Shown here: positions 21,033 through 33,018 of the stretch, piece by piece
How positions within the stretch are numbered: position 1 is the stretch's first letter
Layout: the number at the start of each line of letters is the position of its first letter
NCBI GenBank assembly: GCA_039566865.1
Contig: CM076959.1
Coordinates: 3,517,501 to 3,581,500, forward strand
Source: Aurelia coerulea
Lineage: Eukaryota > Cnidaria > Scyphozoa > Semaeostomeae > Ulmaridae
Length of the DNA: 64,000 nt
Direction of reading: 5' to 3'
Made by a program: the position numbers and the translations under genes
Notes under the pieces: model-generated
Databases searched by the model: none
What the model saw: the letters and a program-made list of their open reading frames with translations, nothing else
Told to the model about the DNA's origin: nothing

Positions 21033-21110
21033 CCCTATTTGTACTGGAGAGGGGCATTTTTGGTCCCCCCCCCCCTACCAGACTTTGATGCGTTACGCTA
21101 AATTGCTGAC
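21029..21110. mobile_element. solo end of a TTAACCCTA (piggyBac-like) MITE
   Basis: TTAACCCTATTTGTACTGG followed by a G-rich/C-rich pair and CAGACTTTGATGCGTTACGC matches the right end of the complete copy at 23412-24294. The opposite end was not found nearby, so this copy is truncated. Confidence 0.6.
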
Positions 21111-21249
21111 ATTACTGTGTTATGTCTTCATTTTCCATGGGTCCAAATTAACCCATCTGTTCATCAAATGTTGGCCCATAACTGGGAGCTCTTTTGAGAT
21201 GCTTGAGGGTGGACCAATTGAGATTAGGTCACATGGTTGCAAACAATAG

Positions 21250-22340
21250 AAGAAGGAATGTGAGCCCCATTCAAAAATTTGAATGACACGATGAAGGCTT
21301 ACACCGTCAACCGAGTTGAAACTCAACCCGTGTTTAACTCAACCCGGGTTGAAATTTCTCATGTAAAGGGCCTTCAATGCGCTTGATTGGTTGAATTTTA
21401 ACGTGGTTTCGACAAAGCTGGTTTAACTTTGTCAGTATGAATGGGGGTATTAGCATGACTCAACATCCAGTGCAAGTTAATATGATATCACTCTCAGTTC
21501 AAACATTACATCTTGCACTTCAACCATGCAGCAACATTTTTGTTTACCTGCTCTGCATCTCACATATTTATCGCCTGTTCAAAGGCTAGAGTGTTTATGC
21601 TTGGCTAAGTGGCTACATGTTCTGCTCTGATCTTGATTGTAGCCATGCAGCTACAACAAATTTGATTAGCTGACATTTGATTAGTTGATAAGTTATTATT
21701 GTCTTTGTTGGGGTAAAAAAACAATAAATGATTGTAGCCTACACATTGCGGATTCAAATAATGTTTTTTGATTATGCAAGTGCAATGAGGCATGCTGAAG
21801 TATCCTTGCATTCCTTTGCCAATCAAAACGATGGTGAAACTGTCATTCAAGATTCGAGCATTGTTTAATTGCAATTACAACCACTTGATTGAATTTGACT
21901 GTGGTCATAATTGCTTTAATTTGATTGCCAAAATAACGCTGCAGGTATAAATACCATTCGAATGACGCCCTGCAGTTCTTGTTCATGTTTTGCTTTGCCA
22001 TCTTTCATGGACTTGCTACAAGTCTCTCTTGCCGAAAAACGAGGGGAGGAAAAAATAGCGAGAGTACATAGCTTCCACTGCTTCCCTGAAACAAAATTGA
22101 CTGTGCGGCGCACTGGGCTGCGCTGCAATGAGTCAGCAAGCAACGTAAGAACCTTGTTGTTGTAGCTGCTCTGTCAAATCCATCTTTGTTGTTCCATCCA
22201 ATCACAAGCACCAATGAGTCTACATATTGTCTGCGATTGTCTGCTTGTTCTTTTGTTTGGATCTGCCCATAGAATCTGCCACACATCGCCCAAATTTCAG
22301 ATTCAAACTCATCTAAATGGCTGCTAATCGCAGCAAAAAT
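21250..22340. other. non-coding gap with self-complementary TCAACCCGGGTTGA
   Basis: A palindrome TCAACCCGGGTTGA near 21339 is repeated in part around 21309-21355. No coding signal seen; the rest is AT-rich. Confidence 0.45.
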
Positions 22341-22341
22341 C

Positions 22342-23011
22342 TTAGGAAAAGCCCTGCCAAAGTCTGTTTATGAACTGATAATAAGTACCTTCGAGAAAAC
22401 CATAAGACAGATCTTTGCATAGGTCAAAGTTGATTTTGGTACCAATTCTTGTCCAACAGTAAGGTTCTCCAAAGAATTGAAATTTGTAAGTTTTTGATGT
22501 CATGTTGTACGTGAAGGTATGCCTGCATTCATCTAGAAAAGAAATCATCTCATTGATCATTTTCCTTGAATTAGTAATTATTGATAACAGTAATCTGATT
22601 CTCTTGTGAAATTTCCATGTTCTCCTTTGCATCCAAAATAGAATAAAAAAGATTCAAAAACAACTGAAAATATATTTGATGAGCTAAGAGCTATTTAAAA
22701 CACGACTCCCTTGAAAAACAGCAACGAAATCAGCCTTCAATGTTTTTCTTTTTGTTTATAGATAACATTGATTAATAAAACTGTAAATTCATCCCTAGCG
22801 TCAAATGATAGATCACATGAGTCCAATCAGGGATGTCCCAAATTGATTTTGTTTTGAAAATGAAACGCTTACCTCCGAATATTATATCCTTATACCAGGT
22901 TCCTTGCAGGCACCTGCCTTGCTCATCCCGAATGGTCCCATCATCATGCTTATATAAAGTAAGATGCGGATCATTTCTTGACAAGAATATTCTGTTCAAG
23001 TTCAAGTTCAA
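22342..23011 (-). CDS. exon candidate ending in a GTAAGC donor
   Basis: On the minus strand RNDPHLTLYKHDDGTIRDEQ and GRCLQGTWYKDIIFGG read without a stop and end at GGAG|GTAAGC near 22872. The neighbouring open frame at 22632-22342 (FFGEPYCWTRIG) may or may not be related. No family was recognised; the upstream end runs into a LINE tail at 22990. Confidence 0.3.
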
Positions 23012-24340
23012 GTTTTCATTTTAAAAATTCCAACATACAAATTCCAACTAACAACAAGTACAAAACTACATTAACAACAACAAATAATATCAAGGTATAC
23101 ACATAGAACTAAACTAATTTAAAGGAAGGTTGTAGGTATGGAATTTCTTAAGGAGGAGCTCTCTCAATAGATAAACTAATCGAGGAGAGAGAACCCCCTG
23201 TACTAAAAGTCTATTATTTTATGGTACTAACGTTTTTAGTTCATTTGATGATTGTAGAAATCTTCAGAGACATATTAAATTAAATTTGGTATTTTGTAGA
23301 GAATATATAAGATTTGAGTTTACTACGAAAAATGAAAACTGAAGGAGATTGTTTGATGACATCAGTAATGCTGTTCCAGGATTTCGCGCCGTCATATCTA
23401 ACAGATCTTAACCCTATCTGTACTGGGCGATTTTTTAGGTATTTTGTACTGGGGGGGGCGTTTTTCGCCCCCCCTCTTTTTCTCCAAAACTACAAAAGAT
23501 ACAACGATAAGACTTACCCCTATTGTTCTTTAGACAATTGGCTATTCAAATATAACAATGACAATTAATAAGTCACCTGATTCGTTGCTAGGCAACCGAA
23601 AAATTGACGAAAATTGGCAAATTTATACCTTCTTAACCAGAAAAATTCTATTTAATCAACCACTCAACCGATTTTCTCCAAATTTGTTTCAAATAGTAGG
23701 AAACATGTCATAGTTTAAAAATACATACTTTGCAAAATTTTTTAGTTTCTATTTTTAGCACAATTAGCCTTAAATTTGCCTTTTGTTGCATGCATTTACT
23801 TTAATCACAGGTTTTTGCCAGTCCTGCCCTTTTATCTGGTAAATATAGACTCAAAATGAATCAAATTAATAAGATGAAGCAAACTAGACCAAAAAAATTT
23901 ATATTTGACACTTCTTTATTAGGTAAATGACGTCATAAATGTGAATGACGTCATAGATATTAAAATTTGCTGACATCAGCAAATATGAAAAATGTATATA
24001 TCAAATGAAAGTACTCATCAAATGCAATCGAATGGTGCATGTTTGAGATCGATCAAGCAAACGAGACAAAAACTACGGACATTTTAAGCTTTTCTTTGTT
24101 GACTACTCTCCAAATATGGTATTACGGTGGTCACATGATCAGAGGTATAACAATGAAATGTTAAGAATTTAATTGCCTATGAAATTTGAGTAAAAGTCAC
24201 CAAAACTGGTGGTTATATCTCTTGTCGTTTTAGCGTAACGCAGCAAAGTCTGTTAGGGGGGGCGAAAAACGCCCCCCCCCCAGTACGAATAGGGTTAAAC
24301 CATATTGCAAGGTATTTTTATAAGTCATAAAAATGTCACC
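22990..24340 (-). mobile_element. LINE 3' end with TTGAA-repeat tail, split by a MITE
   Basis: The minus strand from 23405 reads RSVRYDGAKSWNSITDVI, the usual C-terminal tail of LINE reverse transcriptases, then a stop and about 300 bp of 3' UTR ending in a short GAACTTGAACTTGAA repeat at about 23000. Upstream sequence beyond the MITE (24299-24340) continues plausibly (TYKNTLQYG), so the piggyBac-like MITE inserted in this LINE. Confidence 0.55.
23412..24294. mobile_element. 883-bp piggyBac-like MITE with TTAA duplication
   Basis: TTAA at 23408-23411 and 24295-24298 encloses ends CCCTATCTGTACTGGG and CCCTATTCGTACTGGG (inverted). CCCTA at the tip and a TTAA target are hallmarks of piggyBac-type elements. 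Each end carries a G-run/C-run mini-hairpin (GGGGGGCG TTTTT CGCCCCCC). No transposase inside. Confidence 0.82.
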
Positions 24341-24477
24341 TTTAGAAGCCTGCCTTGTATCATGATGATGAACGGATGCCAAGGTTTAAAAAAAAAATGT
24401 GGAAAAAGAAAGGAGAAATCTTATTGACAGATTCATACACAAAAGTAAGCAGCTTTAAATCAAATAAATCAAATAAA

Positions 24478-24827
24478 TCATGGAATAGCTCCACATTGCA
24501 CTACTGTGTGCCTGAATTTTTTTGCTAATGGTCGTGTGTGATCTGATCTGATGCAAGAACCAAATGTTCCTTTCATTAAACAATACATTGTATACTTCTG
24601 CTGTTCATAGTCCTCCACAAGGTAATTGGTAACGAATTCAGCAGATACAGATTCTCCACAATAGCCATTAACATCTGAGAACAAACAAAAGTCAATGCTT
24701 GTAGTGTCAATGTCAAAACCCAAAAAATTGTCAAAACTTCTGCCATGCCGAGCTTGCTCTCTGACACTTTGAAGGAGCAACAAGTAATGGAGATGCCGTC
24801 ACTCAAACTTCTGAAAGGCCAACTCAT
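24478..24827 (-). pseudogene. unidentified coding fragment
   Basis: Open minus-strand frame of 101 codons (RHGRSFDNFLGFDIDTTSID, GTFGSCIRSDHTRPLAKKF). The SDHTRPLAKK spelling resembles transposase-derived proteins common in cnidarians, but the match is only impressionistic. Confidence 0.3.
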
Positions 24828-25287
24828 TCACCTCATTTCAAACATCTGCCGGACTTCTGCCACTACGTCAAATTCTGTCAACAAGTCCAATATCAACGGC
24901 TTTGTTGTATGACATCTTCGCAGGGAACATATTCTTGAGACAGTCCGGTAGACGTTTCAGATATTTCAGGGAAGCAGCTGAATGACCAAGGCCTGACTTC
25001 ACATCTGTCACAAATCAACTCTGTAACAAACATATAATACTGCCCAGCTTCAGCGAAAACGACACAAGGTTTGCCAAGTCCTCGTCAGAGACTTGCAAAC
25101 TGTTTCTAGTGCCCAAATAAACATTGCATTGAGATAAAATGGTGCAGGTTCTGGTAATTTTGGACTAACTAGAAATTGTTTCAAGTTTTTTCGAGAAAAA
25201 ATGAAAATTTTTCAGGTTCTTTTCACTCTTTTTACATAAAATAAATTAATCGCACAAATGACGTCATAAGAATCGGCTAATTTATTT

Positions 25288-26317
25288 TCAATAAAATAAT
25301 ATTCTATCAGCCATATCTGTCATTGATTCATCATATGAATCCATTGGAAATGCCCTTTTCGTTGTCACTACAAATAAGGAAAAAATGCAAAAATTTGCAA
25401 GAAGGCACAAAAACTGGTTTCGAGAATTCAAGGGATCAAGTTCATCTTTCTGCTGAAATTGAAGATGAGGATATTCGAACACTGCAACCCGATCATGAAA
25501 ATAATGCAACAACCAACATTGGATGTTGTGCAGTTGAAGTCAATGCTAAATGATTTCCTTCATGGCTTTGGCGATGCGAAAACATTTCTTAATAGACGAA
25601 AAATATTCAAATCTTTTCGATGCCCTGCGATTCTCTTTCCTACAAAACTTCGCTACAGTTGCTGTGATGGATTCACCCCATCCACGAGCTTCACCACAAC
25701 AAGAATATCCCGCAGCCTTACATGTGACCCAAGCCCCTTTAATGATCTTATAGCAGCGCAGAGACTTTTGTTGACCATTCTGAGTCAATGAGTTCAACAA
25801 ACGATTCCACTGTTTCTTTCAGATCCTTGTCTTTCTTTCTAAGTGTCATGCCACACATCAACAAACGACACTTCTTCAATGCATTCCCAATCTTAAGAGC
25901 AAGCAACTGTTTATTGAATGATGCAACGTGGTCTTGGTGTTCCTGTTCCTCTTGGATATAGCTGCACATTGCTCTGACCGCTTTTATGATGTCATCAAAC
26001 TATTCAGGATCAATAAAATATTGCAAGGAGCAGCTTTGGAATGCGACCTCCTGCCGAAGAGCAATTGACAAACATGCAAGTGTTCTCATTTTTTCCGAAG
26101 TGTAGCTCACTTTTGCGGAGCCTGTTTTCTCAAATAGGGCGTTAGCATTTAAGATGATCAACTCATCCCTCTTTGCAACAAATGAAATTTTGTCAATTCT
26201 CATCTTTGAAAGCACTGTTTCACTCAGAGCACTATTGCATCCCTCTTGCATTCCAAACAGAAGCAGCTCACTCTCATGCTGGAGACTTCTATGAACATGT
26301 TCATTGTCCTCCTTCAT
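25288..26317 (-). pseudogene. decayed coding region in four pieces
   Basis: Minus-strand pieces 26317-26000, 25969-25748, 25800-25546 and 25512-25288 are individually open. The first two look coding (LSKMRIDKISFVAKRDELI, ESFVELIDSEWSTKVSALL). The order suggests one broken gene of a family dispersed in cnidarians. I could not assign a function. Confidence 0.35.
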
Positions 26318-26360
26318 TTTCTGATTTCATTTAAAGGACATATCGCTGTATGTCGCCATA

Positions 26361-26821
26361 CAGTAAAAACCCGCATGTAAGAACCACCCACTTATGAGAA
26401 CCTAAGGCCTAAAATGTTCTAATTTCACCCCATTACAGAAGAACCTATTCATCCTGAAATTCAAGGAAGGTTCTTATCTTAAAAAAGTTAAATGTAAACG
26501 ACTGGTTTTTAATGAATATGTGATAAAATGTTTTAAGAAATTTAGCCAAAAACAAAAAATTCCTTTTATAAATGGATGTGATACAGACAAGGCTAGCTAG
26601 ATAAGGTCGTTCTTTATAAAAAAATTTGTGTCATGATAGTGAGTACATGAAAACCTTGTTTCCTTATGTTTGGCATAAATTCCTGAAGGTCTGTAATTAA
26701 TTCCTTTGATAAGAACCTGTTTCAGAACCTTGCATTCTGTTTTCAAGGATGGTATCATATTCATCAGAATCTAAACAGGGTGATTTCAAAATGTATGGTT
26801 CTTATATGCGGGTATATAGTG
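26361..26821. mobile_element. diverged copy of the CAGTAGAAACCCGCAT MITE
   Basis: Starts CAGTAAAAACCCGCATGTAA and ends TTCTTATATGCGGGTATATA-GTG, with TA on both sides (26359-26360, 26822-26823). It is longer and more diverged than the copies at 9337 and 61995, so older. Confidence 0.7.
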
Positions 26822-26823
26822 TA

Positions 26824-27238
26824 TGGAACCGATTTATGGCCAATCGCGGCCAAGATAAAGCAGTCATAAAATTTCAAGGAAAATACTCTTGGATATCTAC
26901 AAAAGCAAACAGGAAAAGCTCCAAGCTTAACATTTCCCCTCTCTGCAACCATGCTGCAACTCACTACTACGTTGATGTCATCCGACATTACTGTGAAACT
27001 TTGAAGTTGCGCCTCAAGCCTTAGTACACCAATGAACCAAAAATTGTAGATTTATGAAAATTTTCGGGTCGGAGCAATTGCTGTATTTACCCGCTAGATT
27101 CTTCTGATATTAAAGAAGACATTGTGTCTGAAAATTTCCCATCATAGTTCCCCCCTATCTCTGTAGCTCACCCTTTGCCATTGGTTACAACACGATGCTA
27201 GCAACCATGAAAGCCTAATTTTAGACTTTTGCCTTCAG
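26824..27238. other. gap upstream of CACTA-like exons
   Basis: Likely intronic or flanking sequence of the TNP2-like gene. A short plus-strand open frame (26749-27024) begins inside the neighbouring MITE and is not supported. Confidence 0.4.
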
Positions 27239-28060
27239 ATGATGAAACAATGGATGATGCATCAGGAGATAGTAACGACTACCCTGCAAAGGGCAATGAG
27301 GAACTGGAAAATGAAGTAGATCAAGAATCTATGGCTGACCAGGTATAAATATTTCTCAATTTCCATTTTTCAGTTTGCAAAATGAAAATCTACTGCTTGG
27401 TATAATAGTGGAAAGGAATTGATTGCTGAACGAAATCATTTGACACTTGTTTAACGATTTTCTGTGCCTAGTAGTGCTGGATGGAAATATTCTGCGAAAG
27501 ATTCTTGATCTTCTGTGCCAGTTTCTCCAAAGCAGGGGAAATTATGTGTTTTTCCCATGAGCATATTGATCATGAGCATATTAAAATATGATCATGATTT
27601 CATTCGTGATTCTGTAGGTCTGTATCTTATGACGATTCTACAATAGCTCCAGTTTGCTTAGTTCATTATAAACCTATAAATTGCAAGAAGACGTCTATTT
27701 ACATTACCATGTCCCTTTTAGGTTGATGTCCAACCAGAACTTTGGACTGACAATGGAGATCCAGAAGAAGATTTCATCAATCAGAATGACAGCGGTACTC
27801 AAACCCGAGATGTTGTTCATACATTGATATATATTTTCATTCACATGGTTTTCGCGTGGCAAATGACGTTTTCTGTATCAGACAACTGTGTCGATTCTCT
27901 ATTGCATATCATAAGCTACTTTTTGACAATGATCCAGTATACTCTTGGGTTTCAAACACTTTGTGATGTAGCTGAATCCTTTCCAAAGACATTGTTCAAG
28001 GCAAAGAAGTTCGTTGGGTGCTGTATTCTTGAAGGAGCAATGGTACTTTGGCAACAATGA
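27239..28060 (+). pseudogene. two exons of a CACTA (TNP2)-like transposon gene
   Basis: An acidic exon (27239-27342: DETMDDASGDSNDYPAKG) after a TTCAG acceptor ends in phase 0 at GTATAA. The next (27722-28060) follows TTTTAG and reads VDVQPELWTDNG, then a hydrophobic FVWQ/SVSDN segment and AESFPKTLFKAKKF. The SFPKTLYKA(K/R) block is the same as AFPETMHKARHF in the TNP2-like remnant at 49228, so both belong to one CACTA-like gene family. The frame stops soon after, so the 3' part is missing. Confidence 0.45.
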
Positions 28061-28080
28061 AGGAGCACAGTGGTGTGGGA

Positions 28081-28104
28081 TGTATGTATGTATGTATGTA
28101 TGTA
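28081..28104. repeat. (TGTA)n microsatellite
   Basis: Six TGTA units. Similar short CATA/TGTA runs occur at about 6166-6188 and 40520-40550 and may be tails of RTE-like LINE fragments. Confidence 0.7.
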
Positions 28105-29002
28105 AAATTTCGCCATCAAAATAAAAATGAAAAATAACAGATTCAGAAAAAAAGCTCTAATTACAATATTTACAAGTTTGAAAAAATTACAGGCAAAAGT
28201 TACATATCTAATTTAAAATCTAATTTAATAAAAACACCCCATGGTTAAAGATGGCAGGGATAGCATTAAAAGGTCAATGCGACCTTGTTTCCATAATGGT
28301 CCCTCCAGGAGTGCCCTTTGACTTATGGATGCCACATAAGTCTGTCAGGTAGTGTCGCGGATGAAGAGTACATGGCAAATCACCGAAGGTAAGTTGCTGA
28401 GTGACTTGAAAGATTAAAGATTGACTTTGTGCTGAAATCAAATAGAATTAAATATAATGTTGCATGAAAGATATGGGAACAAATGGGCAATTCTGTTTGG
28501 GTTTTTTATCAATGCAACTCACTCCCAATGCATGACCAAATTACAAAAAAAATATTTAGGAATTGGGGGAGGGGAAACTGAATGTGGCTCAAAGCCTTGT
28601 GAGACTGCAGAAATCATTGTTCTGTGGGCCCATATAGGGAAAAATGGAAAGTTACTTTTCTGGACACCAGATTCACAAATTTCAGGAAGTGTGCACAAAA
28701 ACATGCATAGTTTGATAGTGGCAACTGAAGTTTGAACACCACAACTTTTGATGTGCACCAATCATTTACTGAACAACACTTTTTTTCTAAAAGCGTATGG
28801 GGAAAAAAAATCTAGGGGGCTGCTCAACAAGTCAATTGTTTACTAACACACAGCAGATTTTTGCCCAATTGGGGCTGATTTTCAAAAAAAAATTCCAAAT
28901 GTTAGCCCCCCCCCCCCCAGACCACCGGCTCATACACTTATGTTTCTTTCCATGCAGGTCTATGTGAGTGTTTTTAATAAAATTACAGAATTTTTTAAAT
29001 AC
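28105..29002. other. gap, possibly LINE 3' UTR remnant
   Basis: Begins next to the TGTA run with A-rich sequence and may be a retrotransposon 3' end. A poly-C tract lies at about 28905. No coding signal seen. Confidence 0.35.
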
Positions 29003-29167
29003 CTCTCTTCTTCTACTGGGTAAACAGAGCTGACGTCTAAAGATGCTATCAGTCCTCTTTTTGCATCAACACCATTATCGTCCACATTTCTATTTTCTCT
29101 TTTTCTTTGGTCCCTTCTTGGAAAGGGAGTGGACATCAGTTTTGATGTTTTAGGTGAAGTAAATCCT
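29003..29167 (-). CDS. isolated exon candidate
   Basis: Between a TTCACAG acceptor and a GAGAG|GTATTT donor about 55 codons stay open on the minus strand (FTSPKTSKLMSTPFPRRDQR, then DAKRGLIASLDVSSVYPVEE). Splice signals and the uninterrupted frame support an exon, but no neighbouring exon was linked and the family is unknown. Confidence 0.4.
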
Positions 29168-29352
29168 CTGTGAACGAGAGAAAGGAAAGGAAATTACACT
29201 CAATTCAAGGCCTAATAAATAATAGGCGAGGCCCATCTGAGCCCAGCTACCTTTAAAATCGAGATGCTGTTAATGGCTTTGATGTCTTGATATTATATTT
29301 ATTAGATCTACAAACTTACCTTTCCAAATTTATTCTGTATGACTCTATCAAC

Positions 29353-32300
29353 CAGGGCCTCCGACGACGGAAGGGGGGCGGGGGGGGGGGGGCATGCCCC
29401 CCCCCTTTTTTGCAAATTATGCCTTTCAGAAATTTGTTATAAAAGATCTTAATCATCTTTAAAATCCCAAGTTCATTTAGTTGAGCAGTAAAGTGTTCTT
29501 GCATTCCCTTGATTAAACCCCTGTTCTGTTCATAGGTGACATTTTCTTTTGAAACTAACTACATATCTTATAACCTTATGCACAGTAATAGTAGGTTTTC
29601 AGTTACGTCAAGAGCTAAACAACGTAATGTCTTCTAATAGGTATTCTATTCATCACCTCTCTGGCCCCGATGCAACACGTTGTTTTCAATGAAATTTGAG
29701 ATTGAATAACAAAAACTAAAGAATTACGTCATGAGGATTTTGCAATGCAAAGGTTTCAGTCAAATGAATCAGTCCATCCTCGAATCAGTGTCATTTGAAT
29801 TGAATCAGTGGTGAACGTTTGATGAGAAGAATGGTGCTGTTAAGGTGAGAACGTTTTTTTAACATCTCAATTTCAAGCAAGGGACATGGTACCCCCCCCC
29901 CCCCCCCCACTCAATAAAACTAATATGGTAAGGGTATTAGCTGCCCTTTACAATTACTGGCCTAGGGTTTTTGGTCCTAAATTCTTATCGCAAGAAATTG
30001 TATAGCTGTCAAGAAATCTGCAAATTTTGTTTGATCAATTTTCTTAATTAGAATCGATTTTGCAAAGTCTTTTGCAAATACTTAAAAAATTTGCAATTTG
30101 CCCGAGATCTAACATTCTAGACAATGATAATGGACATCTACAACATGTTGAAGAATTAAAATGCACTTGTTCAGGATGTCAAAATCAAAACAAATCACAG
30201 AATTCTTTGCACGATCGTGTGAAAGCGCCTCAAGCTCGTCAGCTAACAACGAAAGCAATAACGAAGATATCGCAGAGTCAGCAAGTCAAAATCAACTACA
30301 TCATCCCTTCACATTTTCCTCGCCATTGAATTTGAACCAAGGCGGCCCTACAATAGTAATAAGAGACAAGCCATTTCACCCGGGGAAAGGTTTTAAGTTC
30401 CCGAAAACAAAATTTGGTTCCAGAGAGAGGTCATGTCAATGTTCATGGTTCGAGTCCTATAAATGGTTACATTACAATCAAGAAAATGACTCAGTCATGT
30501 GTTTCATTTGTGCCACAGAAGAGAAGAAAGGCAATTTGAGGAGTGAAAGGATGAAGGAATTTGCCTACATATCTTGAGGGTTCCGTTCTTGAAAGAAAGC
30601 TCCAAAATGTTTTGAGCACCAAGCTTCATCATGCCACAAAACTGCTCTCTCTTTTCATGTGCTTGTCCCTCAATGTGGAGATGTTGTGGAAATGGTTAAC
30701 GATCACCTGGTCAAATCAAGATTAGAAGAACGTCGTTACTTCTACAAAGTCATGGAGTGTGTGCAGTTTCTTGGTAGACAAGGTATGGCGTTTCAAGGAA
30801 ACGAGCTGGAGCAAAATGATAATTTTACCCAGTTAATGCTGTTGAGAGGCAAAGATGACCCAATCATTGTTGAAAGGTTGCTAGGGAGCAGGGGAGACAA
30901 GACGAAATATACCCATGCTGGTTTTTCAAAACAAGCTGCTATCAATCATGGCCAATCAAGTTGTTCCAAAAAAGCTAGAGTCAATCAGAGAAAACGGGTT
31001 CTTTGCAATAATGTGTGACGAATACACAGACATTTCCAACAAAGAACAGTTATCATTTTGTGTCCATTCTGTGGACTCAGTCCTAAATATCAAGGAAGAT
31101 TTCCTGGGATTTTACGAAATTGATAACATTGAAAGCAGCACTATTGTGGCAACAATTAAAGATGCATTTCTTAGGATGCAGCTCTCCTTTTCCGACTGTA
31201 GAGGACAAACGTATGACGGGGCCAGAAACATGCTGGGTAGAAAGTCCGGAGTTGCAACCCAAATTTCTGCTGTTCAGCCCAAAGCCTTAGTCACCCACTG
31301 CCATGGCCATTCATTGAGTTTGGCTGTGAAGGATCTAACCTCAGCATGCAAGATATTAGATGATACCATGGGCACTGTTGGAGAGATATGTGTACTTGTC
31401 AAGTTTTCACCAAAACGAGAGAAAATGCTTGGCGCTATTCAAGAAAATGTAGAAGGAGAGGTGGCCGACGACAGTGCGTGCATCTTGCTTCTTAAAGATC
31501 CTAAACAACTACGATGAGCTTCTAACTCTGTGGCAAGAGTGCCTTCGCCAAAAGCTGACAACCGATATCAAGGCAAGCATTATTGGATGCGATGCACAGA
31601 TGCAAAGGTTCTCGTTTTATTTTGGGCTCTCAATTGGGCACAGGCTATATTCTTTAACCGACAACCTTTCAAGAACGCTGCAGAAAGAGAAGATGTCCGC
31701 TGTTTCTGGCCAGCGCCTTGTGAACTTGACCGTAAAGACACTGGAAGGAATGCGTAGTGACGAAAATTTCAAAATGTTTTTTGACACAGTTGTGAAAAAG
31801 GCCCAGAAACATCCCTCACTTGGAGCGCCAAGCTTGCCAAGGAAAAGGAATCGGCCAGACTACTCTATCTTGCAGTACATGGAAGGATATGGTCAAGGAG
31901 CTGCAGCCAATCATCCCCAAACAGTTGATGACCATTACCGGCAGATCTATTATGAAGCAATTGATATGGTTGTTGCTTCAATAAAAGAACGTTTCAATCA
32001 ACCCAGTTACAAAACCTTTGCAGCTCTGGAAACGATGCTCCTAAACATGTTTGACGATAAGCCATTTAAAGATGAATTGCAACATCTACAGACCATATAT
32101 AGTGACAATGTTTCCATAGAATCCCTGCAAGTCGAATCTGGCATCTTCAAGCAGCTCTTCGCAAATGATCCAGCTCGTTGTTTTGATGATATCCATGAAA
32201 GATTAAAGAATGCAAATGAAGAGAACTATCTTATTCCAACCGTCATCACAACCTGCAAATTACTTCTGGTCAACCCAGCAACCAGTGCAACACCAGAAAG

Positions 32301-33018
32301 ATCATTTTCATTGGCTCAAAGAGTGAAGACATGGTTGTGTGCCACCATGACCCAGACGAGATTTAATGCCCTGGCAATGATAAATTATCACAAATAAGTC
32401 ACAGATGCATTGGACCTATTCAAAGTTGGCAACCAATTCGTTTCGTTGCACCAAAAGCGCTACCAGAAATTTGGCAATTTTCAGGCATCAGGCATATCAA
32501 GAAACTGTAGATGTTAAAATACAGTAGAGTCAGTCCAGGCTGAAAAGTTCTCAGTCCAACTGGGAACATGTGCCATAAACCTTATGACCGAATAAATGTG
32601 ATCAACGTTTCAGGCGTATAACACAATGCCCAGTCCGGCTCAGAAATTTTCAGCCACCCCACGCATATTCTAATGATTGAACTGAAACTTGGTTTATGCT
32701 TTTATTTTGAACTTAGCTTTTGGCCGTTAACAGATAAAGTTAACAGAATCTGTTTTCGTTAGGAGCATAGCGTTTAGTTGTGGATGTGCTAAACTATGTC
32801 AGGCTTTGTCACAAGTGCTTCACATTTCATGAGTTAAACGTTAAATTGAAAATATCATCTGCATGTGCTAAAAATCGTTTTTAATTGCATAAGAGTAAAC
32901 GCAGACCGATTTTCATGATACCAAGATTTTTACAAAGGCAGCTCATCATACTGTGGTAATTTTTTTGTGTCAAGTTTGGCCCCCCCCCCCCACTTTTCTG
33001 ATCTCGTCGGAGGCCCTG
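29353..33018 (+). mobile_element. 3.67 kb hAT element with 5-bp target duplication
   Basis: Terminal inverted repeats CAGGGCCTCCGACGA / TCGTCGGAGGCCCTG lie at 29353 and 33018. The 5-bp repeat TCAAC flanks both (29348-29352, 33019-33023). Poly-G/poly-C tracts sit about 20 bp inside each end. The single gene inside is a frameshifted hAT transposase. A 159-bp deletion derivative of the same element lies at 45544-45702 with its own 5-bp duplication. Confidence 0.85.
30161..32397 (+). pseudogene. hAT transposase, TTF zinc finger and DUF4371 type, frameshifted
   Basis: Domains in order: a TTF-type finger (SCQCSWFESYKWLHYNQEN, VMCFICA), then GFRSWKKA...EHQASSCHKTA in another frame, the DUF4371/RNase H-like region (IRENGFFAIMCDEYTDISN, CRGQTYDGARNM, THCHGHSLSLAVKD) and the C-terminal hAT dimerisation domain (LVNPATSATPERSFSLAQR). 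Frame changes near 30580, 30950 and 31480 break the gene, so it is not active as it stands. Proteins of this layout resemble ZMYM1/zinc-finger MYM-related hAT derivatives. Its position in the middle of the TIR-bounded unit makes it the element's own transposase. Confidence 0.88.

Noticed and set aside
21300..21440. Palindromic TCAACCCGGGTTGA cluster as a possible regulatory site or MITE
   Set aside because: No matching distant end, flank duplication or nearby promoter was found.
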